Origin: Tectiglobus sp965223355
GTDB lineage: Bacteria > Pseudomonadota > Alphaproteobacteria > Rhizobiales > Hyphomicrobiaceae
Assembly: GCA_965223355.1 (NCBI GenBank)
Contig: CBDCWE010000003.1
Location: 744,001-808,000 of the forward strand
Length of the DNA stretch: 64,000 nucleotides
Direction of reading: 5' to 3'
A program made the position numbers and the translations under genes. Shown one piece after another: positions 26,787 to 35,638 of this stretch; the first letter of the stretch is position 1, and every line of letters begins with the position of its first letter. The notes under the pieces were generated by a model, which did not search any database, was not told where the DNA came from, and worked only from the letters and a program-made list of their open reading frames with translations.

Positions 26787-28199
26787 TCAAAGCTCGAGAA
26801 CCCGCAGGTTATTGGTCGAGCCGGCAACACCGAAGGGCACGCCGGCAACCACCACCAAGCGATCACCTTTGTTTGCCAGTTTCTCGGTCAACGCGTGGTT
26901 GGCGGCCTGTTCCGACATGTCCTGATAGCTGTCGATGGCGCGCGCACGCACGGGGTGAGCGCCCCAGGTCAGGACCAGCTGGCGCATGATCTGTTCGCTC
27001 GGCGTCAAGGCCAGGATCGGCACATCGGGACGCATGCGCGCGATGCGCGACGCGGTTGCTCCCGAGGAGGTGAATGCGACGATCGCCGCGGCGCCAATGG
27101 TTCCTGCGACTTCGGCAGCCGCCGCCGAGACGGCATGGTGGACGGTCGGCTCGACCGTCGGTTCGAGTGCCGTCACGATCGAGCGGTAATCCTTATGATG
27201 CTCGGTCGTCTTGATAATGCGATCCATCACGGAGACGGCTTCGACCGGATACTGACCGGCAGCCGATTCGCCGGACAGCATCACGGCATCGGTGCCATCG
27301 TAGATTGCGGTGGCGATGTCGGAGGCTTCCGCGCGCGTCGGCATCGCCGCCTGCATCATCGACTCCAGCATTTGCGTTGCAACGATGACGGGCTTGCCCG
27401 CCAGCCGGCAACTACGGATCAGTTCCTTCTGGCGTCCGGGAACCTCTTCCGGCGGCGTTTCAACGCCGAGATCTCCGCGCGCGACCATGATTGCATCGCA
27501 CAGTGCGATGATGCTGTCGATCGACTTCAGTGCCATCGGCTTTTCGATCTTGGCCATGATGCCAGCGCGCTCGCCGACAATATCGCGGGCCTCGAGGATG
27601 TCACCGGGCTGCTGCACGAACGACAAGGCGACCCAATCAACGCCGAGTTCAAGACCGAAGCGCAAATCCGCGTGATCCTTATCCGTCAGCGGCGATAACG
27701 GCAGCAGAGTATCCGGCAGATTGACGCCCTTGCGATCGGTTAAGGTGCCACCATAGATCACCTTTGCGTCGATCGCCGTCTTGTCAACGCCGATGACTTC
27801 AACCCGCCGGCGCCCGTCGTCGAGCAGCAATTGGTGGCCCGGAGCGATCGCCTCGAAGATCGGCGGGTGCGGCAATGGAATCGAACTGGCGTCGCCGGTG
27901 CGATCGTCGAGAACGAAGCGAACGGTCGCGCCGGGAGCCAGTTCAACCGCGCCGCCAACCAATGCGCCAATCCTGATTTTCGGGCCCTGCAGGTCCTGTA
28001 GAACGCTAATCGGATGGTCGACTTTGGCCTCCAGTTCCCGGATGAAGCGATAGCGCTCTGCGTGATCGTCCTGGGTGCCGTGACTGAAATTCAGCCGGAA
28101 CACATCGACGCCGGCGCGGAACAGCGTTTCAATCTGCTCCGCGGTCGAGCTGGCGGGGCCTAACGTTGCAACGATTTTTGCTCTGCGATCACGCTTCAT
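26787..28199 (-). CDS. pyk: Pyruvate kinase
   Basis: This 470-residue glycolytic enzyme converts phosphoenolpyruvate and ADP to pyruvate and ATP. It has the N-terminal IVATLGPASS and FRLNFSHGT, the active-site signature around IMAKIEKPMAL and IMVARGDLGVE, and the C-terminal allosteric-type domain with IVAFTSSGATASRIARMRP. The length is normal for bacterial PykA/PykF. The ATG at 28199 is clear. The gene runs into the ornithine cyclodeaminase-like gene. Confidence 0.95.
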   Translation of the reverse strand: MKRDRRAKIVATLGPASSTAEQIETLFRAGVDVFRLNFSHGTQDDHAERYRFIRELEAKVDHPISVLQDLQGPKIRIGALVGGAVELAPGATVRFVLDDRTGDASSIPLPHPPIFEAIAPGHQLLLDDGRRRVEVIGVDKTAIDAKVIYGGTLTDRKGVNLPDTLLPLSPLTDKDHADLRFGLELGVDWVALSFVQQPGDILEARDIVGERAGIMAKIEKPMALKSIDSIIALCDAIMVARGDLGVETPPEEVPGRQKELIRSCRLAGKPVIVATQMLESMMQAAMPTRAEASDIATAIYDGTDAVMLSGESAAGQYPVEAVSVMDRIIKTTEHHKDYRSIVTALEPTVEPTVHHAVSAAAAEVAGTIGAAAIVAFTSSGATASRIARMRPDVPILALTPSEQIMRQLVLTWGAHPVRARAIDSYQDMSEQAANHALTEKLANKGDRLVVVAGVPFGVAGSTNNLRVLEL

Positions 28200-28376
28200 C
28201 GGTCTACTCTTTCCATGCTGTGCAAATCGGCTCCTAATTGGCCCAGGCTATACCACGAACAGATGTCCGTCGGACAACGCAGGCCGCGCCGACCGCACGC
28301 CGGTGACGTGATCGTCCCCTTGGCCCAGGACTTGACCAGGATCTGACCAGGACTTTATCAGAGGTTCCCGGGCTGG

Positions 28377-28646
28377 TTACTGGATGCGATACTCGCTGCC
28401 CACCAACTTCAACTCGGCCGGCGACACTAATCCCTTATGGGCGACGATGACTTTGTGCAAATCCGCCTCAATGTTGGCGGCCCAATAGTCGAGAAATCGA
28501 TTGATTCGCGGAAATTGTGGATGCAGATCGTAGCACTGCCAAACAAAACTCTGCAGCAAAGACGGGTGATCAGGCATCCTGTAGAGGACTTCGGTCGTGA
28601 TCAGACGGTAGCCCAAGAGCTGGTTGGCCAAACTGCGATCTGACAT
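28377..28646 (-). CDS. usg: Usg family protein
   Basis: This 89-residue protein has the segments LLGYRLITTEVLYRMPDHP, FVWQCYDLHPQFPRI and HKVIVAHKGLVSPAELKL. These match the small alphaproteobacterial Usg family, named for its position upstream of trpF in Caulobacter; its function is not established. The ATG at 28646 gives the family length; upstream in-frame codons to 28715 do not look like Usg. Here it is not next to trp genes. Confidence 0.82.
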   Translation of the reverse strand: MSDRSLANQLLGYRLITTEVLYRMPDHPSLLQSFVWQCYDLHPQFPRINRFLDYWAANIEADLHKVIVAHKGLVSPAELKLVGSEYRIQ

Positions 28647-28751
28647 GCGCGCTCCATGGTCTGTTGGCGTTGATGGTAGACGGCAAAATGGTACCCAGCA
28701 TTCGCGCACACGCAATATTTTTATTATAAGTCAGAGTATTAGCAGCGAACC

Positions 28752-28916
28752 GTGTTGAGTGCTGCCAAACTGCGGCAGGCCCGATGGCGCGTTAACGATG
28801 CGCTTGGTTTTCCCGCGACCGTGCGTGATCACCACATCAGAACGGCAACCGAGCGGCCGGATGGCGGGCTGTTGACGTTGCGGCGAGGCGGGCTGGCGTA
28901 TCGCCTTTCAGACTGA
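28752..28916 (+). CDS. Possible small ORF, 54 residues, unrecognised
   Basis: A GTG (or TTG at 28755) opens a frame that ends TGA at 28914-28916. The product is basic, beginning LSAAKLRQARWRVND and including ALGFPATVRDHH and GGLLTLRRGGLAYRLSD. The even composition and balanced codons look protein-like, and an AT-rich stretch (28710-28740) upstream could hold a promoter for it and for the divergent usg. No Shine-Dalgarno sequence is evident, and I recognise no family; it could also be a gene fragment. Confidence 0.25.
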   Translation: MLSAAKLRQARWRVNDALGFPATVRDHHIRTATERPDGGLLTLRRGGLAYRLSD

Positions 28917-28950
28917 GTTCAAACCCTCCCGCTTGAAGAGCGGAAATGGC

Positions 28951-29150
28951 GAGTGGTCTCTATCACCCAAAATAGCGCCTTCGGTGCGTGTGCCCCGGCC
29001 CCGTGAGGACGTCAGCCGTGCTCACCATAGCGCACGCTATGCCATGCCACGCCGTCCTGCTCGCGAATCAAGCCTCCGCACGAACCGGGCCTCCTCACGA
29101 ACCAGGCCAGCGCATCTCAATGCGTCATTTTAGGTGATTGAGACCCCTAG
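28951..29150 (+). repeat. Repeat family C, internally rearranged copy C3
   Basis: Both terminal inverted repeats remain (left GAGTGGTCTCTATCACCC, right GGTGATTGAGACCCCTAG), but the left inner part is deleted. The region AGCGCCTTCGGTGCGTGTG through the CACGCTATG motif matches C2/C4. A short duplication (ACGAACCGGGCC.. / ACGAACCAGGCC) is present. The right CTAG is shared with A6. Confidence 0.75.
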
Positions 29151-29287
29151 AGCAACCTGCCTTTGATTCGGAATCGGAACGATCCCGAATCAAAGGCAGA
29201 AAGTTGCTCGCCTCTAAAGTGGCGATCATCTTTGTGCTTTAAGTTGGAACCGCAATAGCGGTTCCAACTTAAAGCACGATGATCTAG
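29147..29287 (-). repeat. Repeat family A, copy A6
   Basis: This is a full-length A element in reverse orientation with CTAG at 29147-29150 and 29284-29287. Both arms of one hairpin carry the same substitution (CTTTGATTCGG / CCGAATCAAAG instead of CTTTATTCGG), a compensatory pair. The right CTAG supplies the stop codon of the MetC-like gene. Confidence 0.9.
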
Positions 29288-30444
29288 CCCGCCATCTTTT
29301 GCAGCGCCTGTCTGATGTCGGCGATGATCTCGCGGGGCTCTTCGAGGCCGATGTGCAGGCGCGCCACCGCGCCGCCGCTCCAACCCGGAACTTGCGGGTA
29401 GACCATCACGAGGCTTTCAAAGCCGCCCCACGAGGCGCCAAGGCCGAACATTGCCAGCGAGTTTGCGAAGGTGTTGGCCTGCTCTTGGCTCGTCCCGTCC
29501 TGGAAGACGATGGTCAACAGCCCGTTGGCACCGCTGAAGTCGCGCTGCCACAGATCGTAGCCGGGATCGCCGGCGAGCGCCGGATAGAGCACCTGCGCGA
29601 TCTGCGGGGCATCCTTGATGGCGTCGATCACTTGCAGCGCGTGGCTTTGGTGCATCGCCAGCCGCGCGGCCACGGTGCGAAGACCCCGCAGAGCCATGTA
29701 AGCCTCGTCCGGTGACACGATCTGGCCGAGCAGGCGGGCATCCTCCTCCAAGTCCGGCGCGGCGCGCGCGTTGGCGGTCACCGAGCCCATCATCAGGTCG
29801 GAATGGCCGGCGATGTATTTGGTAATCGCAATGATCGAGATGTCGGCGCCAAGTTCGATCGGACGGTAGAGGCCGGCCGCACCCCAGGTGTTGTCGACGG
29901 CAAGCAACGTATCGCGGCCTTCGAGCAGTTTTGCAATCGCCGGAACATCTTGAACGTCGTAGATGATCGACCCGGGATTATCGAGATAAACCATCCGGGT
30001 GTTGGGCCTGAGGTGTTTGGCAATCCGGTTGTGACCACCCGAATAGAACTCGCAGTCGATGCCGCGTTGGGGCAGAAAGTCAGTCGCCAGCGATCGGGCC
30101 GGCCGGTAGACGCTGTCGGCCAGCAGCAAGTGATCGCCGGGCCTGAGCACGGACACGAACACATGCGCGATGGCGGCGAGGCCGGTCGGAAACAGCATCG
30201 TGCTTTCGCCGCGTTCGATTTCGGTGATCGCGTCCTGCAGCGCGAAGGTCGTCGGGGTTCCACGCGAGCCGTAGCGCAAAACGCGCTCGCCGGTATCGCT
30301 GCGCCGGCGCAGGTCCGCCATCTTGTCGACCGTGCCGTAGAGGACGGTCGATGCGCGAACGATCGGCGGGTTCACCGTCGTCGGCGCATCGTGGCTGTCG
30401 GGCCGTGCCATTTGCACGAACCGGGTCTTGTCGTTTGGCGCCAT
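29284..30444 (-). CDS. metC: Cystathionine beta-lyase-like PLP enzyme
   Basis: This 386-residue enzyme belongs to the Cys/Met-metabolism PLP family. Visible marks are NPPIVRASTVLYG at the N-terminus, LRYGSRGTPT, the Asp-containing LLAVDNTWGA, and the PLP-lysine segment AITKYIAGHSD. The sequence is closest to cystathionine beta-lyase (MetC) of Alphaproteobacteria, which cleaves cystathionine to homocysteine, pyruvate and ammonia. The ATG at 30444 with GGGGGGA upstream is preferred to the TTG at 30456. It is divergent from the CaiB-like gene, and its stop lies in the CTAG edge of A6. Confidence 0.85.
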   Translation of the reverse strand: MAPNDKTRFVQMARPDSHDAPTTVNPPIVRASTVLYGTVDKMADLRRRSDTGERVLRYGSRGTPTTFALQDAITEIERGESTMLFPTGLAAIAHVFVSVLRPGDHLLLADSVYRPARSLATDFLPQRGIDCEFYSGGHNRIAKHLRPNTRMVYLDNPGSIIYDVQDVPAIAKLLEGRDTLLAVDNTWGAAGLYRPIELGADISIIAITKYIAGHSDLMMGSVTANARAAPDLEEDARLLGQIVSPDEAYMALRGLRTVAARLAMHQSHALQVIDAIKDAPQIAQVLYPALAGDPGYDLWQRDFSGANGLLTIVFQDGTSQEQANTFANSLAMFGLGASWGGFESLVMVYPQVPGWSGGAVARLHIGLEEPREIIADIRQALQKMAG

Positions 30445-30587
30445 TGTTCCCCCCAATTGTTGCCCGTATCAGTCGATGGTCAGGTGTTGCGAGCATCTCA
30501 AGTCTTGACGCGGCCCGTCGCATAGCGGGCCTCACGCTGCCTATGGTAATGCTTGGCGCGCGAAAACAGAAACTGAGGAAACGCCGC

Positions 30588-31816
30588 ATGACAGCGCCCC
30601 TGTCGCACATCCGTGTGCTCGACCTGTCCCGCATCCTGGCCGGGCCCTGGACCGCGCAGCATCTTGCCGACATGGGCGCGGAAGTCATCAAGATCGAGCG
30701 CCCGCAGTGGGCGATGATACCCGCGGCTGGGGGCCGCCGTTTGCCGTGGAGGCGACCGCGGACCGGCCCGGCATCTCGGCCTATTTTTCGTGCGCAAACC
30801 GCGGCAAGAAATCCTGTGCGGTCGATATCACCACGCCGCAGGGCCAGGAAATTGTGCGCAATCTGGCGGTTCAATCAGATGTTTTCATCGAGAACTTCAA
30901 GGTCGGCGGCCTCAAGAAGTACGCTCTCGACTATGACAGCATCAAGGCCGCCAATCCGCGGATTGTCTACTGTTCGATTACCGGGTTTGGCCAATCCGGA
31001 CCCTATGCCAACCGCGCCGGCTATGATTTTCTCCTGCAGGGCATGGGCGGCCTGATGAGCGTCACGGGTGAGCCTGATAGCAACGGCGGCCAACCCGTGA
31101 AGGTCGGTGTTGCGATTGCCGATCAGCTTACCGGCATGAACGCCCTGGCCGGGATCCTGTCCTGCTTGATCAAGCGCGACAGAACCGGCGAGGGTGATTA
31201 TATCGACGTCGCACTCCTCGATTCAACGATCGCCGGTTTGGTCAATCAAGCTTCCACCTACCATATTGCAGGCACGGTGCCGGGCCGCATGGGCAATGCG
31301 CATCCAACGGTGGTGCCCTATCAGGTCTTCGAGACCGCCGATGGGCACATCATCCTCGCGGTCGGCAACGATGGCCAGTTTGCTAGGTTCTGCGAGGTGA
31401 TCGGCCTTCGGCATCTGGCAACCGACGAGAACTATGCGACCAACCCGCAACGCATCATCAACCGCGAAAGCCTGATTGCCCAATTAAGCGAGCCATTGAA
31501 GTCGCGTTCGTCGGCCGCGTGGATCGAAGTGTTGGAGGCCGCCGCCGTCCCGTGTGGTCCGATCAACACGATCGACCAGGTGTTCGCTGATCCGCAGGTC
31601 CGCCATCGCGACATGCAACGCCATCTTCCGCAGGCCGATCTCGGGACGCTGCCGGTGACCGCCAATCCGATTCGGCTGTCCGCTCACGATACCACCGCCC
31701 AACTGCCGCCACCCCACCTCGGCGCCCACACCCAGGACGTGCTTGGCGGCATTCTGGGGCTCTCGGCGCATGAAATCGACGCACTTTGTCAAGCTAAAAT
31801 TGTCGAAGTACGCTAG
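30588..31816 (+). pseudogene. CaiB/BaiF-family CoA-transferase, frameshifted
   Basis: The ATG at 30588 opens a typical CaiB start (HIRVLDLSRILAGPWTAQHL, GAEVIKIERPQ). The frame then breaks at about 30705-30710; a single missing base there would restore SGDDTRGWGPPF, after which the remaining ~365 residues are intact (GYDFLLQGMGGLMSVTGEP, the family Asp region). Joined, the protein would be ~410 residues, the usual length for class III CoA-transferases, which move CoA between organic acids. Either the gene is recently inactivated or this is a sequencing error. A downstream part could in principle start at the ATG at 30707. Confidence 0.85.
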
Positions 31817-31869
31817 ACTGGTTGCAAACTGAGATCAGTCGATGACAGCCGCCTGCATGGAGGGCCTAC

Positions 31870-34194
31870 ATGCCGCAAGAAGATCTTCGCCGCAGCGCCA
31901 TCGCCTATCACGAGCAAAACCCGCCGGGAAAGATCGCGATCCAGCCGACCAAGCCCGTCGTCAACCAGAATGATCTGGCGCTCGCATATTCGCCGGGGGT
32001 TGCGCACGCCTGCACCGCCATTGCCGACGATCCCGCGATGGCCTCCCGTCTTACCGCCCGCGGCAATCTCGTCGGCGTCGTTACCAATGGCACCGCGGTT
32101 CTCGGTCTCGGCAACATTGGCCCGCTGGCCTCCAAGCCAGTGATGGAAGGCAAGGCCGTCCTGTTCAAAAAGTTCGCCGGCATCGACGTTTATGATATCG
32201 AAGTCGATGCCACCGATGTGGCCGCGTTCGTTGAGGCGGTGGCCACGCTCGAACCGACGTTCGGCGGTATCAACCTGGAAGACATCAAGGCACCGGAATG
32301 CTTTGAGATCGAGCGCCGCCTCAAGGAGCGCATGGCAATTCCCGTGTTCCACGACGATCAGCATGGCACTGCGATCGTCGTCGCAGCCGGAATTCTCAAC
32401 GGCCTAAAGGTTGTCGACAAGGACATTGGCGACGTTCGCCTGGTCTGCAGCGGCGCCGGGGCGGCGGCTCTGGCCTGTCTCAACTTGCTGGTGGGGCTCG
32501 GCCTCAAACGCGAGAACATCACGGTCGCTGATATCGAAGGCGTCGTCTACAAGGGCCGAACCGTGCTGATGGATGCCTATAAGGAACCGTTCGCGCGGGA
32601 CACCGCGGCGCGAACGCTCGGCGAAGTCATGACCGGAGCGGACGTCTTCCTCGGTCTCTCAGCCGGCGGTGTTGTCAGCCGCGACATGGTTGCCGGCATG
32701 GCCGAGCGCCCGCTGATCTTCGCGCTTGCCAACCCGACGCCGGAAATCATGCCGGAGGAGGTTATCGCGGTCCGCAGCGATGCCGTGATGGCGTCGGGGC
32801 GCACGGACTATCCGAACCAGATCAACAACGTGCTGTGTTTCCCGTTCATTTTCCGCGGCGCCCTCGATGTCGGCGCGACCCAGGTCAACGAAGAGATGAA
32901 GCGCGCCGCCGTCGTGGCTCTCGCCTCGATCGCTGAAAGCGTCCCCTCCGACATCGTGCTCTCGGCCTACGGCGAGGACAGCCTGGTGTTCGGTCCCAAC
33001 TACATCATCCCGAAACCGTTCGACCCGCGGTTGATTATCGAAATCGCACCGGCGGTTGCAAAGGCGGCGATGGAAACCGGTGTTGCGACCAGACCGATCG
33101 ACGATTTCGCAGCCTATCAGGCCAAACTCAACGGCTTCGTCTACCAATCCGGCTTTGTCATGAAGCCGATTTTCGATCAGGCTCGACGCGCATCAGCCGA
33201 CGGCAAGAAACGGATCGTCTATGCCGAGGGCGAGCACCCCTACATCCTCCAGGCCGCACAACAGGTCGCCAGCGAAGGCATCGCCAAGCCGATCCTGGTT
33301 GGCAATGGTGAAAGTATCAAGCGCTGGATCTCACATTTGGGCCTGCGGTTGCGCGATGGGGTCGATTGCGAGATTTTCGATCAGCGCAAGGATCCGCGAA
33401 TTCCACAGTTGTTTGAAGAGTATCACCGTCTGGTCGAGCGGCGCGGCGTTAGCCCCGGTCATGCGCGGCGGGTGCTCAACAACGGTTCCACGGTAACCGC
33501 CGGATTGCTGCTTAGGCGCGGCGATGCCGATGCCATGATTTGTGGCGCCGTCGGGCGCTATCACACGCAGTTGCGCCACGTCTCCCAGGTGATCGGGCGG
33601 CGCGGCGGGACCCGCGGCTTTGCCACCGTCTCCGGCCTGATCCTGCCGGACGGCCCGCTGTTTATGGCCGATACCAACGTGAGCTATGATCCCACGGCAG
33701 AACAACTGGCCGAGATCACGTTGCTGGCGGCCGACGTTGTGCGCGGCTTCGGCATCGAACCAAAGGTGGCGCTGCTTTCGCACTCGAACTTCGGCACCAG
33801 TGACCAGCCGTCCGCGATGAAAATGCGCGAGGTCCTCGCGGCGCTGAACGACTGGTCGCCGGATCTCGAAGTCGAGGGCGAAATGCATGCTGACGCCGCC
33901 TTGTCGCCGTTCATTCGCGAGGAAATCTTCCCCAACTCCCGCCTCACCGCACGCGCCAACCTACTGATCATGCCGACGCTCGATGCAGCAAACATTGCCT
34001 TCAATTTGCTGCGCACCGCCACCAAGAGCATTGTGATCGGGCCGATGCTCCTCGGCGCCGATCGCCCGGTCCACATCGTCACACCGTCGGCAACGGTCAG
34101 AAACCTTCTCAATATGAGCGCCATCGCGGTTGTTGACGCCATTCGCGAGAATGCGCAGTTGGTCAGCATGGCGGAGCGTAATGCCGCCGAGTAG
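31870..34194 (+). CDS. maeB: NADP-dependent malic enzyme with phosphotransacetylase-like domain
   Basis: This is a 774-residue fusion. The N-terminal malic domain and Rossmann domain (about 1-420) carry LALAYSPGVAHAC, FHDDQHGTAIVVAAG and the nucleotide-binding VCSGAGAAALACL. The C-terminal ~340 residues form a phosphate acetyltransferase-like regulatory domain (ARANLLIMPTLDAANIAFNL). MaeB decarboxylates malate to pyruvate with NADP+. The ATG at 31870 gives normal MaeB length. It begins ~54 bases after the CaiB-like gene and is followed closely by an unrelated secreted protein gene. Confidence 0.95.
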   Translation: MPQEDLRRSAIAYHEQNPPGKIAIQPTKPVVNQNDLALAYSPGVAHACTAIADDPAMASRLTARGNLVGVVTNGTAVLGLGNIGPLASKPVMEGKAVLFKKFAGIDVYDIEVDATDVAAFVEAVATLEPTFGGINLEDIKAPECFEIERRLKERMAIPVFHDDQHGTAIVVAAGILNGLKVVDKDIGDVRLVCSGAGAAALACLNLLVGLGLKRENITVADIEGVVYKGRTVLMDAYKEPFARDTAARTLGEVMTGADVFLGLSAGGVVSRDMVAGMAERPLIFALANPTPEIMPEEVIAVRSDAVMASGRTDYPNQINNVLCFPFIFRGALDVGATQVNEEMKRAAVVALASIAESVPSDIVLSAYGEDSLVFGPNYIIPKPFDPRLIIEIAPAVAKAAMETGVATRPIDDFAAYQAKLNGFVYQSGFVMKPIFDQARRASADGKKRIVYAEGEHPYILQAAQQVASEGIAKPILVGNGESIKRWISHLGLRLRDGVDCEIFDQRKDPRIPQLFEEYHRLVERRGVSPGHARRVLNNGSTVTAGLLLRRGDADAMICGAVGRYHTQLRHVSQVIGRRGGTRGFATVSGLILPDGPLFMADTNVSYDPTAEQLAEITLLAADVVRGFGIEPKVALLSHSNFGTSDQPSAMKMREVLAALNDWSPDLEVEGEMHADAALSPFIREEIFPNSRLTARANLLIMPTLDAANIAFNLLRTATKSIVIGPMLLGADRPVHIVTPSATVRNLLNMSAIAVVDAIRENAQLVSMAERNAAE

Positions 34195-34236
34195 TTGGCG
34201 TTGACGCCAGAGCGCCCCGGTTTCGGAGGTTGCAAA

Positions 34237-35454
34237 ATGCCAATCAAACAGGCGGTCGCGATTGTCGCCCTGACGTTTGCTGTCGGCCTCAGTGCGTGGA
34301 GCCGGCAGCCGGTACTGGCGCAAGCCGAGGGACCGGTGCAACTGGCCCGCCAGACAACATCAGAACGTCGCGCCGGTCCGGACAATAACAGGCGCGCTGG
34401 CAAACAGCATTGCGCTGTCGCCTATCACACAAGCCTGCAATCGATTGGTGCTGGCGCCGGTGCACGGCTGCAGAAGGCGGCCGGAATTGCCCGCCGCGGC
34501 CGGCCGTTCCTGCCGGGCTATTGGCTGTTCTGGCAACCCGAGCGCACGCCGGTCCGGCGCCGGCGGACGCGCATCGGCGCACCGTCCGTGATCGTCGTCG
34601 AAGATCGCATCTGCACACGCAGCGTCCTCGGCCGGGGCGGTCGTATCCGCTGTTTGCAGTGGCAACCAAAGCCGCGAAACTTCAGACCGCCAAAGCCGCG
34701 CGTTGTCGTTTCTGGCCGGCCAATCGAGCCATCGGCCGCGCCGCCCGACCTTGCGCGTCTCAAAGCGCTGACCGCGGTCGTGCGATCAGGCGGCGCCGTC
34801 GAGGACCTGCGCAGGCCGGGCCGATTGCACACTCTCACCAAGCGCGCGGGCGGCGAACTGCTCGGCTACCTCGGACAGGAATTCCGGCCCACCATCTGCA
34901 CCGGCGGTCCTGCAATGATTGACTTTTATACCCGCCAGTTGACGCCACTGACATTGCGGATCAAATCGGCCGAACGGATCGCACGGGTTAGCGCAAAGGC
35001 GGCGCGCGCGGCCGTTGCGCGGGCTCGCGATGCCTGGCACGCACACCCGCAATCGGCCGACAGCCCAACGCTGCCGACCCGTCCCGACACCGTTGCCGTC
35101 AAATCGACCGACGGGCCGCACGTGGCGCCGGATCTGTCGAGCATCCCAACATCGCTTGGAGAGATGGTGTTGGCAAACGCCACAGTGATGTTGCCGCGCG
35201 AATTGATCGGCCACATTCGCGACGAGCCGCACGCATTTGCACGGCTGGTGCGCGCCCGCGAAGCAATGACGGCCGCCGCCGTCTCGGAAGCGCCGCCGCG
35301 CGTTTTTCAGGCGGTGTTCGCGGCGTTTCGTGGAATCGAGATCGCCTACTACGCCAAGCTCAACCACGACATGATCAGATCGTACGGCGCCGCAATGGAG
35401 ACGTTGATGCGCGCCATCAGCGAAAGCCATCGGACGAACTGCATCTGTGATTAG
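34237..35454 (+). CDS. Hypothetical secreted protein
   Basis: This 405-residue product is unrecognised. It begins MPIKQAVAIVALTFAVGLSA, a clear signal peptide with likely cleavage after VLAQA. The mature part is Arg/Pro-rich, with scattered cysteine pairs (KQHCAV, DRICTRS, TICTGG, NCICD at the C-terminus) and an alpha-helical middle (IKSAERIARVSAKAARAAVA). The ATG at 34237 has GGAGG seven bases upstream. It converges on the PP2C gene, with repeat D1 between. It may act in the envelope beside the kinase module, but this is only position-based. Its high basic content also leaves some doubt about the full extent of the reading frame. Confidence 0.55.
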   Translation: MPIKQAVAIVALTFAVGLSAWSRQPVLAQAEGPVQLARQTTSERRAGPDNNRRAGKQHCAVAYHTSLQSIGAGAGARLQKAAGIARRGRPFLPGYWLFWQPERTPVRRRRTRIGAPSVIVVEDRICTRSVLGRGGRIRCLQWQPKPRNFRPPKPRVVVSGRPIEPSAAPPDLARLKALTAVVRSGGAVEDLRRPGRLHTLTKRAGGELLGYLGQEFRPTICTGGPAMIDFYTRQLTPLTLRIKSAERIARVSAKAARAAVARARDAWHAHPQSADSPTLPTRPDTVAVKSTDGPHVAPDLSSIPTSLGEMVLANATVMLPRELIGHIRDEPHAFARLVRAREAMTAAAVSEAPPRVFQAVFAAFRGIEIAYYAKLNHDMIRSYGAAMETLMRAISESHRTNCICD

Positions 35455-35460
35455 GCCGCA

Positions 35461-35636
35461 ATACCAGCCCGCATAAATCCCGCATAAATATTGACCTACC
35501 CCTGAGGGCCGGGGCGCTTGTTGCCGCCAGCTGCGTTGGGCGCCGCTTGTGGTCCGCGTACCACGGCACGACACCCGCCTCACCGGCGACAAAAATCGCG
35601 CCGGTGAAACGGATCAATAATTTTGCGGGCTGGTAT
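35461..35636. mobile_element. MITE-like inverted-repeat element, family D, copy D1
   Basis: This 176-base segment has ends ATACCAGCCCGCATAAAT and, on the other strand, ATACCAGCCCGCAAAATT, continuing into ATTGACC / ATTGATC. The left end holds a short tandem duplication of CCCGCATAAAT. There is no coding capacity. It fills the gap between the convergent stops of the secreted-protein gene and the PP2C gene. A single D end recurs at 52293. Confidence 0.7.
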
Positions 35637-35638
35637 GA

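Noticed and set aside
28348..28371. Possible end of repeat family B (TTTATCAGAGGTTCCC) after usg
   Set aside because: Only about 16 bases match and there is no CTAG or hairpin, so I did not count it as a copy.
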